Under the pieces are notes generated by a model that worked only from the letters and a program-made list of their open reading frames with translations, was not told the origin of the DNA and made no database searches. Below, in pieces: positions 1 through 7,725 of a DNA stretch of 22,285 nt. The position numbers and the translations under genes are program-made. This DNA comes from an uncultured Eubacteriales bacterium (GTDB lineage Bacteria > Bacillota > Clostridia > Oscillospirales > Oscillospiraceae), in the NCBI GenBank assembly GCA_900549405.1, contig URNZ01000030.1, positions 1 to 22,285 on the forward strand, read 5' to 3'. Every line of letters starts with the position of its first letter. Position 1 is the stretch's first letter.

Positions 1-2986
1 CCTGACCGATGTTCATACGGGAAGGCACGCCCAGGGGGTTCAGCACGATGTCCAGGGGGGTGCCGTCGGGCAGGAAGGGCATATCCTCCTGGGGCAGGAT
101 GCGGGAGACAACGCCCTTGTTGCCGTGACGGCCGGCCATCTTGTCGCCCACAGAGATCTTACGCTTCTGGGCGATGTAGACACGGACCACCTGGTTGACG
201 CCGGGGCCCAGCTCGTCGCCGTTCTCACGGGTGAAGATCTTCACGTCCACCACGATACCGGCCTCGCCGTGGGGCACCTTCAAAGAGGTGTCACGGACCT
301 CACGGGCCTTCTCGCCGAAGATGGCCCGCAGCAGCTTCTCCTCGGCGGTGGCCTCGGCCTCGCCCTTGGGGGTGACCTTGCCCACCAGATAGTCACCGGC
401 GTGGATCTCAGCGCCCACGCGGATGATGCCGTGCTCGTCCAGGTCCTTCAGGGCGTCCTCGCCCACGTTGGGGATGTCGCGGGTGATGGTCTCGGGGCCC
501 AGCTTGGTGTCACGGGACTCGGTCTCATACTCCTCGATGTGGATGGAGGTGAACACGTCGTCCTTCACCATGCGCTCGTTGAGCAGGATGGCGTCCTCGT
601 AGTTATAGCCTTCCCAGGTCATAAAGCCCATGAGGATATTCCGGCCCAGGGCGATCTCGCCGTGGTCGGTGGAGGGGCCGTCGGCCAGCACGTCGTGATA
701 CTCCACCCGCTGACCGGCCTCCACGATGGGGCGCTGGTTGATACAGGTGGTGTGGTTGGAGCGCAGGTACTTGGTCAGGCGATACTCCTTGGTCTCGCCG
801 TTGTCATAGGCCACGGTGATATACCGGGCAGAGACCTTGGTGACCACGCCGGGACCCTCGGCCAGAATGACGATCTCAGAGTCGATGCAGTTCTTGTGCT
901 CCTGGCCGGTGGCCACGATGGGGGCCTCGGGCCGCAGCAGAGGCACGGCCTGGCGCTGCATGTTGGCGCCCATCAGCGCACGGTTGGCGTCGTCGTTCTG
1001 CAGGAAGGGGATCATGGCGGTAGCCACGGACACCATCATCTTGGGGGACACGTCCACATAGTCCACCTGGTGCTTATCCACGGAGATGGTCTCGTTGCGG
1101 CGGCGGCAGGTGATACGCTCGTTGACAAAGCAGCCGTTCTCGTCCAGGGGCTCGGTGGCCTGGCCCACGGTGAACTGGTCCTCCACGTCGGCGGTCATAT
1201 ACTCGATCTGGTCGGTGACCCGGCCGGTCTCCTTGTCCACCTTGCAGTAGGGGGCCTCGATAAAGCCGAAGCGGTTGATGCGGGCGTAGGAGGCCAGATA
1301 GGAGATCAGGCCGATGTTGGGACCTTCGGGGGTCTCGATGGGGCACAGACGGCCATAGTGGCTGTAGTGGATATCACGCACATCGAAGGAGGCGCGGTCT
1401 CGGGACAGACCGCCGGGGCCCAGGGCGGACAGACGGCGCTTGTGGGTCAGCTCGGCCAGGGGGTTGGTCTGGTCCATGAACTGGGACAGGGGGCTGGAAC
1501 CGAAGAACTCCTTGATGGCGGCGGTGACGGGCCGGATGTTGATCAGGCTCTGGGGGGTGACCACATCCAGGTCCTGGGTGGTCATGCGCTCGCGGATGAC
1601 GCGCTCCATGCGGGAGAAGCCGATGCGGAACTGGTTCTGGATCAGCTCACCCACGCAGCGCAGGCGGCGGTTGCCCAGGTGGTCGATGTCGTCGGGGGTG
1701 CCCACGTGATGGGCCAGGCAGTTGAGATAGTTGATGGAGGCCATGATGTCAGGCACGGTGATGTGCTTGGGGATCAGGTCGTCGATGCGGTCCCGGATGG
1801 CGTCCTTCAGCTCCTCGCCGCTGAACTCGTCCAGCAGCTGGCTGAGCACGGGGAAATAGACCATCTCGTCCACGCCCACTTCGGCGGGGTCAAAGTCCAC
1901 AAAGTCCTTCAGGTGGACCATGTTGTTGGAGAAGACGCGGATGGTCTTGCCGTCCATGTCCAGCAGGGCCTCGTTCACGCCGCAGTCATCCAGCTGGTGG
2001 GCCCGCTCGGTGGTCAGGACCTCACCGGCCTCGGCGATGATCTCGCCGGTGCGGGGGTCGGCGATGGGCATGGCCAGCTTCTGGCCACGAATGCGGGCCC
2101 ACAGGCCCATCTTCTTGTTGAACTTATAGCGGCCCACGGCGGACAGGTCATAGCGCCGGGGATCGAAGAAGGTGGCCTTCAGCAGAGACTCGGCGGAGTC
2201 CACCGTGGGGGGCTCGCCGGGGCGCAGCTTGCGGTAGATCTCCAGCAGGGCCTCCTCATAGGTCTTGCAGGCGTCCTTCTCCAGGGTGGCCACGATGCGC
2301 TCGTCCTCGCCGAACATCTCGATGATCTCGGCGTCGGTGCGGGGGCCCAGGGCACGGATCAGGCAGGTGATGGGCAGCTTGCGGTTCTTGTCGATGCGGA
2401 CATAGAAGATGTCGCTCAGGTCGGTCTCATACTCCAGCCAGGCGCCGCGATAGGGGATGACGGTGGTGGCATAGGTGTGGTTGTCGGCCTTGTCCTTGTT
2501 GTCGGCATAGTACATGCCGGGGGAACGGACGATCTGAGAGACGATAACGCGCTCGGCGCCGTTGATGACGAAGGTACCGGCCTGGGTCATGATGGGGAAA
2601 TCTCCCATGAAGATCTCCTGCTCATTGATCTGGCCGTTCTGCTTGTTGCGCAGCTGCACCTTCACCTTGATGGGGGCGGCATAGGTGCAGTCCCGGGCCT
2701 TGCACTCCTCCACATCGTACTTGGGCTTCTCATCCATGGAGAAATCAATGAAGGACAGCTCCAGATTACCGGCATAGTCGGTGATGGAGCCCACGTCCTT
2801 GAACACGTCGCGCAGGCCGGTGTCCAGGAACCACTGATAGGAGGTCTTCTGCACCTCCAGCAGATTGGGCATCTCCAGGATCTCCTGGTACCGGGCAAAG
2901 CTCTTGCGCAGGGTCTTGCCATAGTACACGTCCTTGGCCCGCTGTTCCACCTTCTGGCGAACTTCGTCCATGTTTACCTTGACCAT
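1..2986 (-). CDS. rpoB: RNA polymerase beta subunit, C-terminus cut by window edge
   Basis: This is the beta subunit of the core RNA polymerase; it forms half of the catalytic cleft and the rifampicin pocket. About 995 codons are present and the C-terminal part (probably around 200 residues) lies outside the window, where rpoC would be expected. The N-terminus reads [15 protein letters not shown]. The rifampicin region is at residues 493-520 ([13 protein letters not shown], then [14 protein letters not shown]), followed by [15 protein letters not shown]. The last visible residues are the conserved [16 protein letters not shown]. The residues equivalent to E. coli Asp516, His526 and Ser531 are the usual sensitive ones. 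The ATG at 2986 lacks a good ribosome binding site. An ATG five codons later (2971) has AAGG in front of it and could be the true start. The gene has its own promoter and is not preceded by rplL. Confidence 0.98.
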   Translation of the reverse strand, partial: MVKVNMDEVRQKVEQRAKDVYYGKTLRKSFARYQEILEMPNLLEVQKTSYQWFLDTGLRDVFKDVGSITDYAGNLELSFIDFSMDEKPKYDVEECKARDCTYAAPIKVKVQLRNKQNGQINEQEIFMGDFPIMTQAGTFVINGAERVIVSQIVRSPGMYYADNKDKADNHTYATTVIPYRGAWLEYETDLSDIFYVRIDKNRKLPITCLIRALGPRTDAEIIEMFGEDERIVATLEKDACKTYEEALLEIYRKLRPGEPPTVDSAESLLKATFFDPRRYDLSAVGRYKFNKKMGLWARIRGQKLAMPIADPRTGEIIAEAGEVLTTERAHQLDDCGVNEALLDMDGKTIRVFSNNMVHLKDFVDFDPAEVGVDEMVYFPVLSQLLDEFSGEELKDAIRDRIDDLIPKHITVPDIMASINYLNCLAHHVGTPDDIDHLGNRRLRCVGELIQNQFRIGFSRMERVIRERMTTQDLDVVTPQSLINIRPVTAAIKEFFGSSPLSQFMDQTNPLAELTHKRRLSALGPGGLSRDRASFDVRDIHYSHYGRLCPIETPEGPNIGLISYLASYARINRFGFIEAPYCKVDKETGRVTDQIEYMTADVEDQFTVGQATEPLDENGCFVNERITCRRRNETISVDKHQVDYVDVSPKMMVSVATAMIPFLQNDDANRALMGANMQRQAVPLLRPEAPIVATGQEHKNCIDSEIVILAEGPGVVTKVSARYITVAYDNGETKEYRLTKYLRSNHTTCINQRPIVEAGQRVEYHDVLADGPSTDHGEIALGRNILMGFMTWEGYNYEDAILLNERMVKDDVFTSIHIEEYETESRDTKLGPETITRDIPNVGEDALKDLDEHGIIRVGAEIHAGDYLVGKVTPKGEAEATAEEKLLRAIFGEKAREVRDTSLKVPHGEAGIVVDVKIFTRENGDELGPGVNQVVRVYIAQKRKISVGDKMAGRHGNKGVVSRILPQEDMPFLPDGTPLDIVLNPLGVPSRMNIGQ

Positions 2987-3228
2987 TTCTAAAAATCAAC
3001 TCGCTTTCTGTTTGATCCACGGTTGGTTCTGTCGGGTTTCTCTCCCGGGTGCAGGGAAAAACGTCCGTGCCGCTTGTGATTTTGCACAATTCCGGTGGGG
3101 GATCGCTTTTCCGCACACCCGGCCAAGTGGTTTGTTTCCCTGTGTTTGCTCTTGTCATTTTTCCTCTGCCATGTTAAACTACGTTCACGGTCTAAGAGAG
3201 GAAGTTTCGCCCTGTTAGGCCATAAGAG
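2987..3228 (-). other. rpoB 5' leader, about 240 nt
   Basis: This is the stretch between the predicted start of transcription (near 3228) and the rpoB start codon. I see no recognised riboswitch or protein-binding leader in it. It contains a five-codon mini-ORF (start at 3172, MAEEK) whose stop overlaps, as ATGA, a second ATG at 3158. That second ATG has GAGG four bases upstream, and its reading frame runs out of frame into rpoB as far as 2766. These could be chance. They are recorded because rpoB itself has no clear Shine-Dalgarno sequence. Confidence 0.45.
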
Positions 3229-3234
3229 CATTTT

Positions 3235-3263
3235 ATTGTACCATGCCCACGCACGGCTGTCAA
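3235..3263 (-). promoter_or_regulatory. Consensus sigma-A promoter for rpoB
   Basis: On the minus strand a perfect -35 TTGACA (3263-3258) is followed by a 17-base spacer and a -10 TACAAT (3240-3235). Two A-rich tracts lie just upstream of the -35 at about 3270-3295 and look like an UP element. Transcription would start near 3228, about 240 bases before rpoB. The perfect -35, ideal spacing and position make this one of the best-supported regulatory calls in the window. Confidence 0.85.
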
Positions 3264-3390
3264 GGCCATGCGCTTTATTTTTGCCTATTTTTCCACATTT
3301 GTGGAAAACTCCCCGCTCCCCCGCCCTGCTCCGGCGGCGGATGGGGAAATTTTTTTGCCCTGGGGGCGTTTCTCTCTTCCAGGCAAACAT

Positions 3391-3426
3391 CAGCGGCCCC
3401 GGGATTTTTTCCTCCCGGAGCCGCTG
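3391..3426. other. Strong GC-rich stem-loop upstream of rpoB promoter
   Basis: CAGCGGCCCCGGGA (3391-3404) pairs with TCCCGGAGCCGCTG (3413-3426) with one mismatch, around an eight-base T-rich loop. On the plus strand it is followed by ACAAATTTTC, a weak terminator-like tail. On the minus strand no T-run follows. It lies about 130 bases upstream of the rpoB -35 and belongs to no gene. It could be a weak terminator of antisense transcripts or a repeat remnant. Confidence 0.5.
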
Positions 3427-3454
3427 ACAAATTTTCAGTATCTGCATTTTAAAG

Positions 3455-3505
3455 CCTTCTCCTGGGAGAAGGTGCCCCAGTGGGCACACTGGGGCGGATG
3501 AGGGG
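3455..3505 (+). repeat. Two-hairpin dispersed repeat, copy A
   Basis: The first hairpin is CCTTCTCC/GGAGAAGG, then TG, then a second hairpin CCCCAGTG/CACTGGGG, then the tail CGGATGAGGGG. The same plan occurs at 3548, 3728, 3816, 9135 and 9211. The copies differ in stem sequence but keep the pairing and the tail. It lies outside genes. Confidence 0.8.
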
Positions 3506-3547
3506 AACGCCAAAGGGCCTTGATCTCTGACGCCAGGACGGCTATAG

Positions 3548-3600
3548 CCTTCGCCCCGCAGGGGAGAAGGTGGCATGGCGCAGCCATGACGGATGAGGGG
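3548..3600 (+). repeat. Two-hairpin dispersed repeat, copy B
   Basis: The layout is as in copy A: a first stem of CCTTC...GAAGG type, then TGG, a second hairpin CATGGC/GCCATG, and the tail ACGGATGAGGGG. It has the same orientation as copy A and is separated from it by about 42 bases that are not repeated. Confidence 0.8.
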
Positions 3601-3625
3601 GACCCCGGAGGTACATACGCTGTCG

Positions 3626-3654
3626 CGGGCGGACACAGAGGTCCGCCCCTACGG
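3626..3654 (+). repeat. Short hairpin repeat, second family, copy 1
   Basis: An 8-bp stem GGGCGGAC/GTCCGCCC (3627-3634 with 3641-3648) is followed by CTACGG. It matches the reverse complement of the copy at 3671-3699 almost base for base. The fifth stem pair is G-C here and C-G there, so the change on one side is compensated on the other. Confidence 0.8.
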
Positions 3655-3670
3655 CAAATCACGATGGCTC

Positions 3671-3699
3671 CTGTAGGGGCCGACCTCTGTGTCGGCCCG
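3671..3699 (-). repeat. Short hairpin repeat, second family, copy 2
   Basis: This is an inverted copy of the repeat at 3626-3654: CTGTAG, then stem GGGCCGAC/GTCGGCCC (3677-3684 with 3691-3698). Each copy folds on its own. The two could also pair with each other across a 16-base spacer. Confidence 0.8.
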
Positions 3700-3727
3700 T
3701 CGATGACCACCGCACCAACGACACTCA

Positions 3728-3775
3728 CCCTCATCCGGCGCTGCGCGACACCTTCCCCCTGGGAGGGGGAAGGCT
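3728..3775 (-). repeat. Two-hairpin dispersed repeat, copy D
   Basis: Read on the minus strand: AGCCTTCCCCC with GGGGGAAGG as the first hairpin, TG, a second hairpin around TCGCGCAGCG, and the tail CCGGATGAGGG. Its orientation is opposite to copies A and B. Confidence 0.8.
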
Positions 3776-3815
3776 ATACTCGTTTTATCGGGCACGCTCA
3801 CTTATCGTGACCCGT

Positions 3816-3861
3816 CCCCTCATCCGGTCCCTTCGGGACCACCTTCCCCCAGGGGAAGGCT
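3816..3861 (-). repeat. Two-hairpin dispersed repeat, copy E
   Basis: Read on the minus strand: AGCCTTCCCC with GGGGGAAGG, then TGGTCCC/GGGACC as the second hairpin, then GGATGAGGGG. It abuts the stop codon of the M18 aminopeptidase. It completes the mirror-like order of copies: A+, B+, short copy 1+, short copy 2-, D-, E-. Confidence 0.8.
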
Positions 3862-3868
3862 ATTTTTT
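3842..3868 (+). terminator. Plus-strand intrinsic-type terminator formed by repeat E
   Basis: CCTTCCC and GGGAAGG form a tight hairpin (3842-3859), followed on the plus strand by CTATTTTTTT. No plus-strand gene lies upstream, so it would stop only antisense transcription entering the M18 gene. On the minus strand there is no T-run, so it does not look like the terminator of the M18 gene. Confidence 0.5.
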
Positions 3869-5280
3869 TATTTCGCCTCAAAGACCGCCTTCATGCCCTT
3901 GAAGGTCATATAGCAGTCCAGCTTGCCCACCGTCTCGAAGGGGGCGTGCATGGACAGCACGGGCACGCCGGCATCCAGGGTGTCGATGTTCCGCTCGGCC
4001 ATATAGACGGCCACGGTGCCGCCGCCGCCGGCATCCACCTTGCCAAGCTCGGCCATCTGCCACACCACACCGGCGTTATCCAGGGTGGCCCGGATATAGG
4101 CCACCAGCTCGGCGGAGGCGTCGCTGGCCCCGGACTTGCCCCGGGCCCCGGTGTACTTGCACAGGCCCATGCCATAGTTCACCATGGCGCTGTTGCGCTT
4201 TTCATACACCTCGGCAAAGTTGGGGTCATAGGCCGCCGTCACGTCGGCGGACAGACAGAAGGACTTCTCATAGCAGGCCCGCAGGGGCACGTTCTGCCCG
4301 GCGCACAGGTCCTCCATAAAGGTGTCGAAGGCGGCGGACTTCATGCCGGACACGCCCTCAGAGCCGATCTCCTCCTTGTCGGCCAGCATACACACGGCGG
4401 TGCGCTCCGGGGTGCCCAGCTGGAGCAGGGCAGCCAGGGCGGCATAGGCGCACACCCGGTCATCGTGGCCATAGGAGCCGATGAGGGAGCGGTCAAAGCC
4501 GATGTCCACAGCGGAGAAGGCGGGCACGGCGCACAGCTCGGCGGAGATGAAGTCCTCCTCCACGATGCCATACTTCCGGTTCAGCAGCTCCAGAACGGCG
4601 ATCTTCACCCGGTCGCTGCCCTCGTCGTCGGCCAGGGGGCGGCTGCCCACCAGCAGATTCAGGCTCTCAGCGGGGATGGCCTCCCCCAGGGGCTTGCGGG
4701 ACTGCTCGGCCCCCAGGTGGGGCAGCAGGTCGTCGATGGTGAACTGGGGGTCCCCCTCCCCGTTGCCGATGGACACCCGGATGGTCTGGCCGCTCTTCAG
4801 GGCCACCACGCCGTGGAGCTCCAGGGGGATGGTCACCCACTGATACTTGCGGATGCCGCCATAGTAGTGGGTCTTCAGGAACGCCAGCTCGTCGCTCTCA
4901 TAGAGGGGGTTCTGCTTTAAGTCCAGGCGGGGGGAGTCGATGTGGGCCGCGCCGATGTTCACGCCCTCGGCCAAACCCCGGCGGCCAATGACCGCCAGCA
5001 TGATGGCCTTGCCCCGGTTCACCTGATAGAACTTGTCCCCGGGCTTTACCGCCATGCCCCGGACAAAGGGCTTGAAGCCCGCGGCCTGGGCCATGGACAC
5101 GGTGCGCTCCACACACTCCCGCTCCGTCTTTCCGTTGTCCAAAAACTGCTTATAGCCCTCGCAATAGGCGTCCATGGCCTCCAGCTCGCCGGGGGCCAGA
5201 CGGTCATAGCCGTTCTTCTTCTGATAGGCCAGGGTCTTGCGCAGGGCCTCGCCCCGGCTGGTCTCCTTGTTCTCGTCCAT
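3868..5280 (-). CDS. M18-family metallo-aminopeptidase
   Basis: A cytoplasmic, two-zinc aminopeptidase of the aspartyl aminopeptidase / aminopeptidase I type that removes N-terminal residues from peptides. It has 470 residues, normal for the family. Visible metal and catalytic motifs, in order, are AHIDSPRLD (His113, Asp115), GHDDR (271-275), DKEEIGSEG (301-309, tandem Glu), SADVTAAYDP (345-354) and SMHAPFE near the end (His445). The ATG at 5280 has GGAGGAG seven bases upstream. It is the last gene of the prfA-side unit, 46 bases after coaE, and no clear minus-strand terminator follows. The family is certain; substrate preference (acidic or neutral) cannot be read from the sequence. Confidence 0.95.
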   Translation of the reverse strand: MDENKETSRGEALRKTLAYQKKNGYDRLAPGELEAMDAYCEGYKQFLDNGKTERECVERTVSMAQAAGFKPFVRGMAVKPGDKFYQVNRGKAIMLAVIGRRGLAEGVNIGAAHIDSPRLDLKQNPLYESDELAFLKTHYYGGIRKYQWVTIPLELHGVVALKSGQTIRVSIGNGEGDPQFTIDDLLPHLGAEQSRKPLGEAIPAESLNLLVGSRPLADDEGSDRVKIAVLELLNRKYGIVEEDFISAELCAVPAFSAVDIGFDRSLIGSYGHDDRVCAYAALAALLQLGTPERTAVCMLADKEEIGSEGVSGMKSAAFDTFMEDLCAGQNVPLRACYEKSFCLSADVTAAYDPNFAEVYEKRNSAMVNYGMGLCKYTGARGKSGASDASAELVAYIRATLDNAGVVWQMAELGKVDAGGGGTVAVYMAERNIDTLDAGVPVLSMHAPFETVGKLDCYMTFKGMKAVFEAK

Positions 5281-5326
5281 AATGAAACTCCTCCTTGTTC
5301 AAGTTTCGTTTCTGTTCCCGGGCCGC

Positions 5327-5935
5327 TTACCGGCCCTTGTGTTCCTGTAGGATGCGCTCCAGCAGGGTCCGGGCCTTGGCCCCGAACTCCTCCGCCGTGG
5401 CGCAGTCGTTGACTAAAGTATACCCGCAGGCGTCCCGATAAAATGCGTCGCTCTGCTGGGCGGCCACCCGGGCACGGGCGTACTCCTCCGGGATGCCCTC
5501 CCGGGCCATGATGCGGCCCACCCGCACCTCCGCCGGAGCGGTGACAGCCAGGGTGGCGTCACACAGGTCGGCCAGGCCGTTTTCGATCAGGCGGATGGCG
5601 TCGATGGCCGCTGCCGGGCGGCCCTCTTGCTCCGCCGCCGCCAGCCGGGTCTTCAGCGCCCGGTCAATATAGGGGGCGGCGATGGCGTTCAAATCGGCCA
5701 TGGCGGCCTGGTCGTGAAAGACCACCCCGCCCAGCTTCTTCCGGTCAAAGCGCCCGTCCGCCCCGGTGAGGGGGCCGAACCGGCTCTCTAACGCATGGCG
5801 CAGGCCGTCGTCCTCCTCCAAAAGCTGATGATACACCGCGTCCGCGTCCAGCACGCAGCCCCCCAGGGCCTCCAGCTGGTTCAGCGCCGTGGTCTTTCCC
5901 GCCCCTGTGGGGCCGGTGATGCCGATGACGATCAT
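5327..5935 (-). CDS. coaE: Dephospho-CoA kinase, divergent
   Basis: It phosphorylates the 3'-hydroxyl of dephospho-CoA with ATP, the last step of coenzyme A synthesis. It has 202 residues, the usual size. The P-loop GPTGAGKTT is at residues 7-15, followed by LDADAVYHQLLE, the DRKKLGGVVFHD segment and a CoaE-like lid region (RIMAREGIPEEYARARVAAQ). I chose the ATG at 5935 over an in-frame start 17 codons upstream because GGAGG sits seven bases before it. The P-loop is unusual (most CoaE have GGIGSGKS). The family's PLLFE motif is replaced by IRLIENGL, so the enzyme is divergent. It is 54 bases downstream of tsaC, with a hairpin between them. Confidence 0.87.
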   Translation of the reverse strand: MIVIGITGPTGAGKTTALNQLEALGGCVLDADAVYHQLLEEDDGLRHALESRFGPLTGADGRFDRKKLGGVVFHDQAAMADLNAIAAPYIDRALKTRLAAAEQEGRPAAAIDAIRLIENGLADLCDATLAVTAPAEVRVGRIMAREGIPEEYARARVAAQQSDAFYRDACGYTLVNDCATAEEFGAKARTLLERILQEHKGR

Positions 5936-5959
5936 GATAAATCCTCCGTTTTCATCCCC

Positions 5960-5990
5960 AATGCCTTTCCCGTCAGGGAAAGGCATTTTT
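5960..5990 (+). terminator. Perfect hairpin with T-run, facing against the genes
   Basis: A perfect 12-bp stem AATGCCTTTCCC/GGGAAAGGCATT (5960-5971 with 5976-5987), with loop GTCA, is followed on the plus strand by T5. The T-run overlaps the stop codon of tsaC. On the minus strand, the strand of the operon, the hairpin is followed by GGGGATG, so it should not terminate the operon. It may block antisense transcription or act as an RNA processing or stability element between tsaC and coaE. Confidence 0.65.
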
Positions 5991-7015
5991 CATACCCGGA
6001 TGATGTGAAAGCCCGCCGCCTTGTTCAGGCGGTTGGCGATGGCCAGGCCGATGCCGTCGGTGTCGGGGCACTGGGCCCAGATGGCGGTGACGGCGGTGTG
6101 GTCAAAGGCCCGCAGGGCATCGAAGATATGCCGGGCCTGCTCCCCCTTGTCCCCGGCGGGGCCCAGGTCCATGACGGGCCGGGTCTGGTGCCCCTTCGTG
6201 AACAGGTCCTTGAACTCGTCAAAGCAGATGACCCCGTCCTCCGGGGCGGCGTGGGCGGCGATGTACTCTGCCGCTTTTTTGGGCTCCCCGGCCACCACGG
6301 TCACGGGGGCCTTGGGGGCATAGTGGCGGTATTTCATGCCGGGGGCCTTGGGCTGCTCCCCCGCCCCCATCAACCGGGTGACGGCGGGGTCCACCTCTAC
6401 TTCACCCAGGGCGTCCCGCAGCTGCTCCAGGGTCACCCCGCCGGGGCGGAGGAGGCGCGGGGGCGTGCAGGTCAGGTCGATGATGGTGGACTCCACCCCC
6501 ACGGCGCAGGGGCCGCCGTCCACGATGGCGTCGATCTTCCCGTCCATGTCCTCCAGCATATGCCCCGCCGTGGTGGGGCTGGGCCGGCCGGAGGTATTCC
6601 CCGAGGGGGCCGCAATGGGCACATCCGCCGCCACAATGATGGCCCGGCACAGGGGATGGGCCGGGCAGCGCATCCCCACCGTGTCCAGCCCCGCCGTGAC
6701 CACGTCGGGCACCAGGGGTCTGCGGGGCAGGATCATGGTCATGGGGCCGGGCCAGAACCGCTCTGCCAGGGTCCAGGCCGCCGCCGGGATGTCCTGACAG
6801 CAGCGCTCCAGCCAGCCCGGCTCCGGGATGTGGAGAATGAGGGGGTTATCCTGGGGGCGGCCCTTGGCCTGGAAAATGTGGGCCACCGCCTCCGGGTCAA
6901 ACCCGTTGGCCCCCAGACCGTACACCGTCTCCGTGGGGATACCCACCAGGCCGCCTTTTTGAAGGATCTCCGCCGCTCTGGGGACATCCTGTTCCGTTAA
7001 AAGCTCTGTTTTCAA
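5990..7015 (-). CDS. tsaC: Threonylcarbamoyl-AMP synthase, Sua5 type
   Basis: It makes threonylcarbamoyl-AMP from threonine, bicarbonate and ATP for the t6A37 modification of tRNAs that read ANN codons. The YrdC domain covers residues 1-200, with PTETVYGLG (27-35), KGRPQDNPL (51-59) and PSGNTSGRPSPT (137-148). A linker with APGMKYRHYAP (224-234) leads to the C-terminal Sua5 domain. At 341 residues it is therefore the long two-domain form. The start is a TTG at 7015 with GAGG eight bases upstream; there is no better in-frame start. It lies 43 bases after the HAD gene, in a unit rich in translation functions. Confidence 0.94.
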   Translation of the reverse strand: MKTELLTEQDVPRAAEILQKGGLVGIPTETVYGLGANGFDPEAVAHIFQAKGRPQDNPLILHIPEPGWLERCCQDIPAAAWTLAERFWPGPMTMILPRRPLVPDVVTAGLDTVGMRCPAHPLCRAIIVAADVPIAAPSGNTSGRPSPTTAGHMLEDMDGKIDAIVDGGPCAVGVESTIIDLTCTPPRLLRPGGVTLEQLRDALGEVEVDPAVTRLMGAGEQPKAPGMKYRHYAPKAPVTVVAGEPKKAAEYIAAHAAPEDGVICFDEFKDLFTKGHQTRPVMDLGPAGDKGEQARHIFDALRAFDHTAVTAIWAQCPDTDGIGLAIANRLNKAAGFHIIRV

Positions 7016-7058
7016 TGTGAGGACCTCGTTTTCTTATGGAAAGGACTACGCTTTTTGC

Positions 7059-7712
7059 TCATTGCCCTAAAATGACCCGCTCCAGCTCCTCCGGGGTCTG
7101 GACCAGCACGTCCGCCCCCTCGGTCTCCAGCTCCTGTCGGGAGCGGAAGCCCCACAGCACGCCGCAGCCGGTGAGACCGCCGTTTTTGGCGGTGCGGATG
7201 TCCACGTTGCTGTCCCCCACGAACAGGGTGTTCTCCCTGGTGGCGTTCATGCGCTCCATCAGCTTATGCAGCAGAGTGGGGTCGGGCTTGGTGGGCATTC
7301 CGGGCAGGGCCCCCTGCACTGTGGGGAACAGCCCCGGATAATAGGCATTTACCACCGGGCGGGCCATGGGGTCTGCTTTGTTGGTCAGCACAGCCATGTT
7401 CACCCCCGCAGCCTTCAGCCGGGCGATGAGATCCACCATACCGGGATAGGCGGCGGTCTTGTCCTCCTTATGGGCGTCGTACCGGGCAGAGAACTGGGCC
7501 AGGGCCTCTTTCAGGGTGGCCTGGTCCCGGGCCTGCTCCGGGGCAAAGCGCTCCACCAGCTTGGGGCTGCCGTTGCCCACCATGCGCTTATATTCCTCCA
7601 CGGTGTGCTCCGGCCAGCCCCGCTGGGCGCACACCCAGTTGCCCGCGTCGGCCAGGTCGTCAATGGTGTTCAGCAGAGTGCCGTCCAGATCAAAGATCAC
7701 ATTCTGATACAT
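7059..7712 (-). CDS. HAD-superfamily phosphatase (phosphoglycolate phosphatase-like)
   Basis: A soluble HAD hydrolase of 217 residues. Motif I FDLDGTLLNT (nucleophile Asp8, acid Asp10), motif II LTNK (109-112), motif III Lys142 in TKPDP and motif IV VGDSNVDI (165-172) are all present, with a helical cap between motifs I and II. This matches the Gph/PpaX group, which removes phosphate from phosphoglycolate or cleaves pyrophosphate. The substrate cannot be decided here. The ATG at 7712 is preferred over a longer frame because GGAGG lies six bases upstream and the Rossmann strand begins immediately. It starts 13 bases after the small gene upstream. Confidence 0.93.
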   Translation of the reverse strand: MYQNVIFDLDGTLLNTIDDLADAGNWVCAQRGWPEHTVEEYKRMVGNGSPKLVERFAPEQARDQATLKEALAQFSARYDAHKEDKTAAYPGMVDLIARLKAAGVNMAVLTNKADPMARPVVNAYYPGLFPTVQGALPGMPTKPDPTLLHKLMERMNATRENTLFVGDSNVDIRTAKNGGLTGCGVLWGFRSRQELETEGADVLVQTPEELERVILGQ

Positions 7713-7725
7713 GCCGCGCCTCCGC

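Noticed and set aside
125..2992. A 955-codon open frame on the plus strand
   Set aside because: It is the antisense shadow of rpoB. In GC-rich, strongly codon-biased genes the opposite strand stays open by chance, and its translation is low-complexity Leu/Val/Gly/His-rich sequence.
2989..3636. A 215-codon minus-strand frame upstream of rpoB
   Set aside because: It runs through repeats, the promoter and the leader. Its translation has no domain character and its start has no ribosome binding site.
3455..3861. CRISPR array
   Set aside because: The repeats are not identical, are not evenly spaced, occur in both orientations and have internal hairpins. No cas genes are present.
3946..4920. Long plus-strand frames opposite the M18, ABC-F, murF, MATE and pheA genes
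   Set aside because: All lie opposite well-supported genes, have His/Gly/Gln-rich low-complexity translations and lack family motifs. They are shadows.
5936..5986. Upstream start for CoaE, 17 codons earlier
   Set aside because: It lies within the hairpin region and has no ribosome binding site. The ATG at 5935 has GGAGG and begins the first beta strand.
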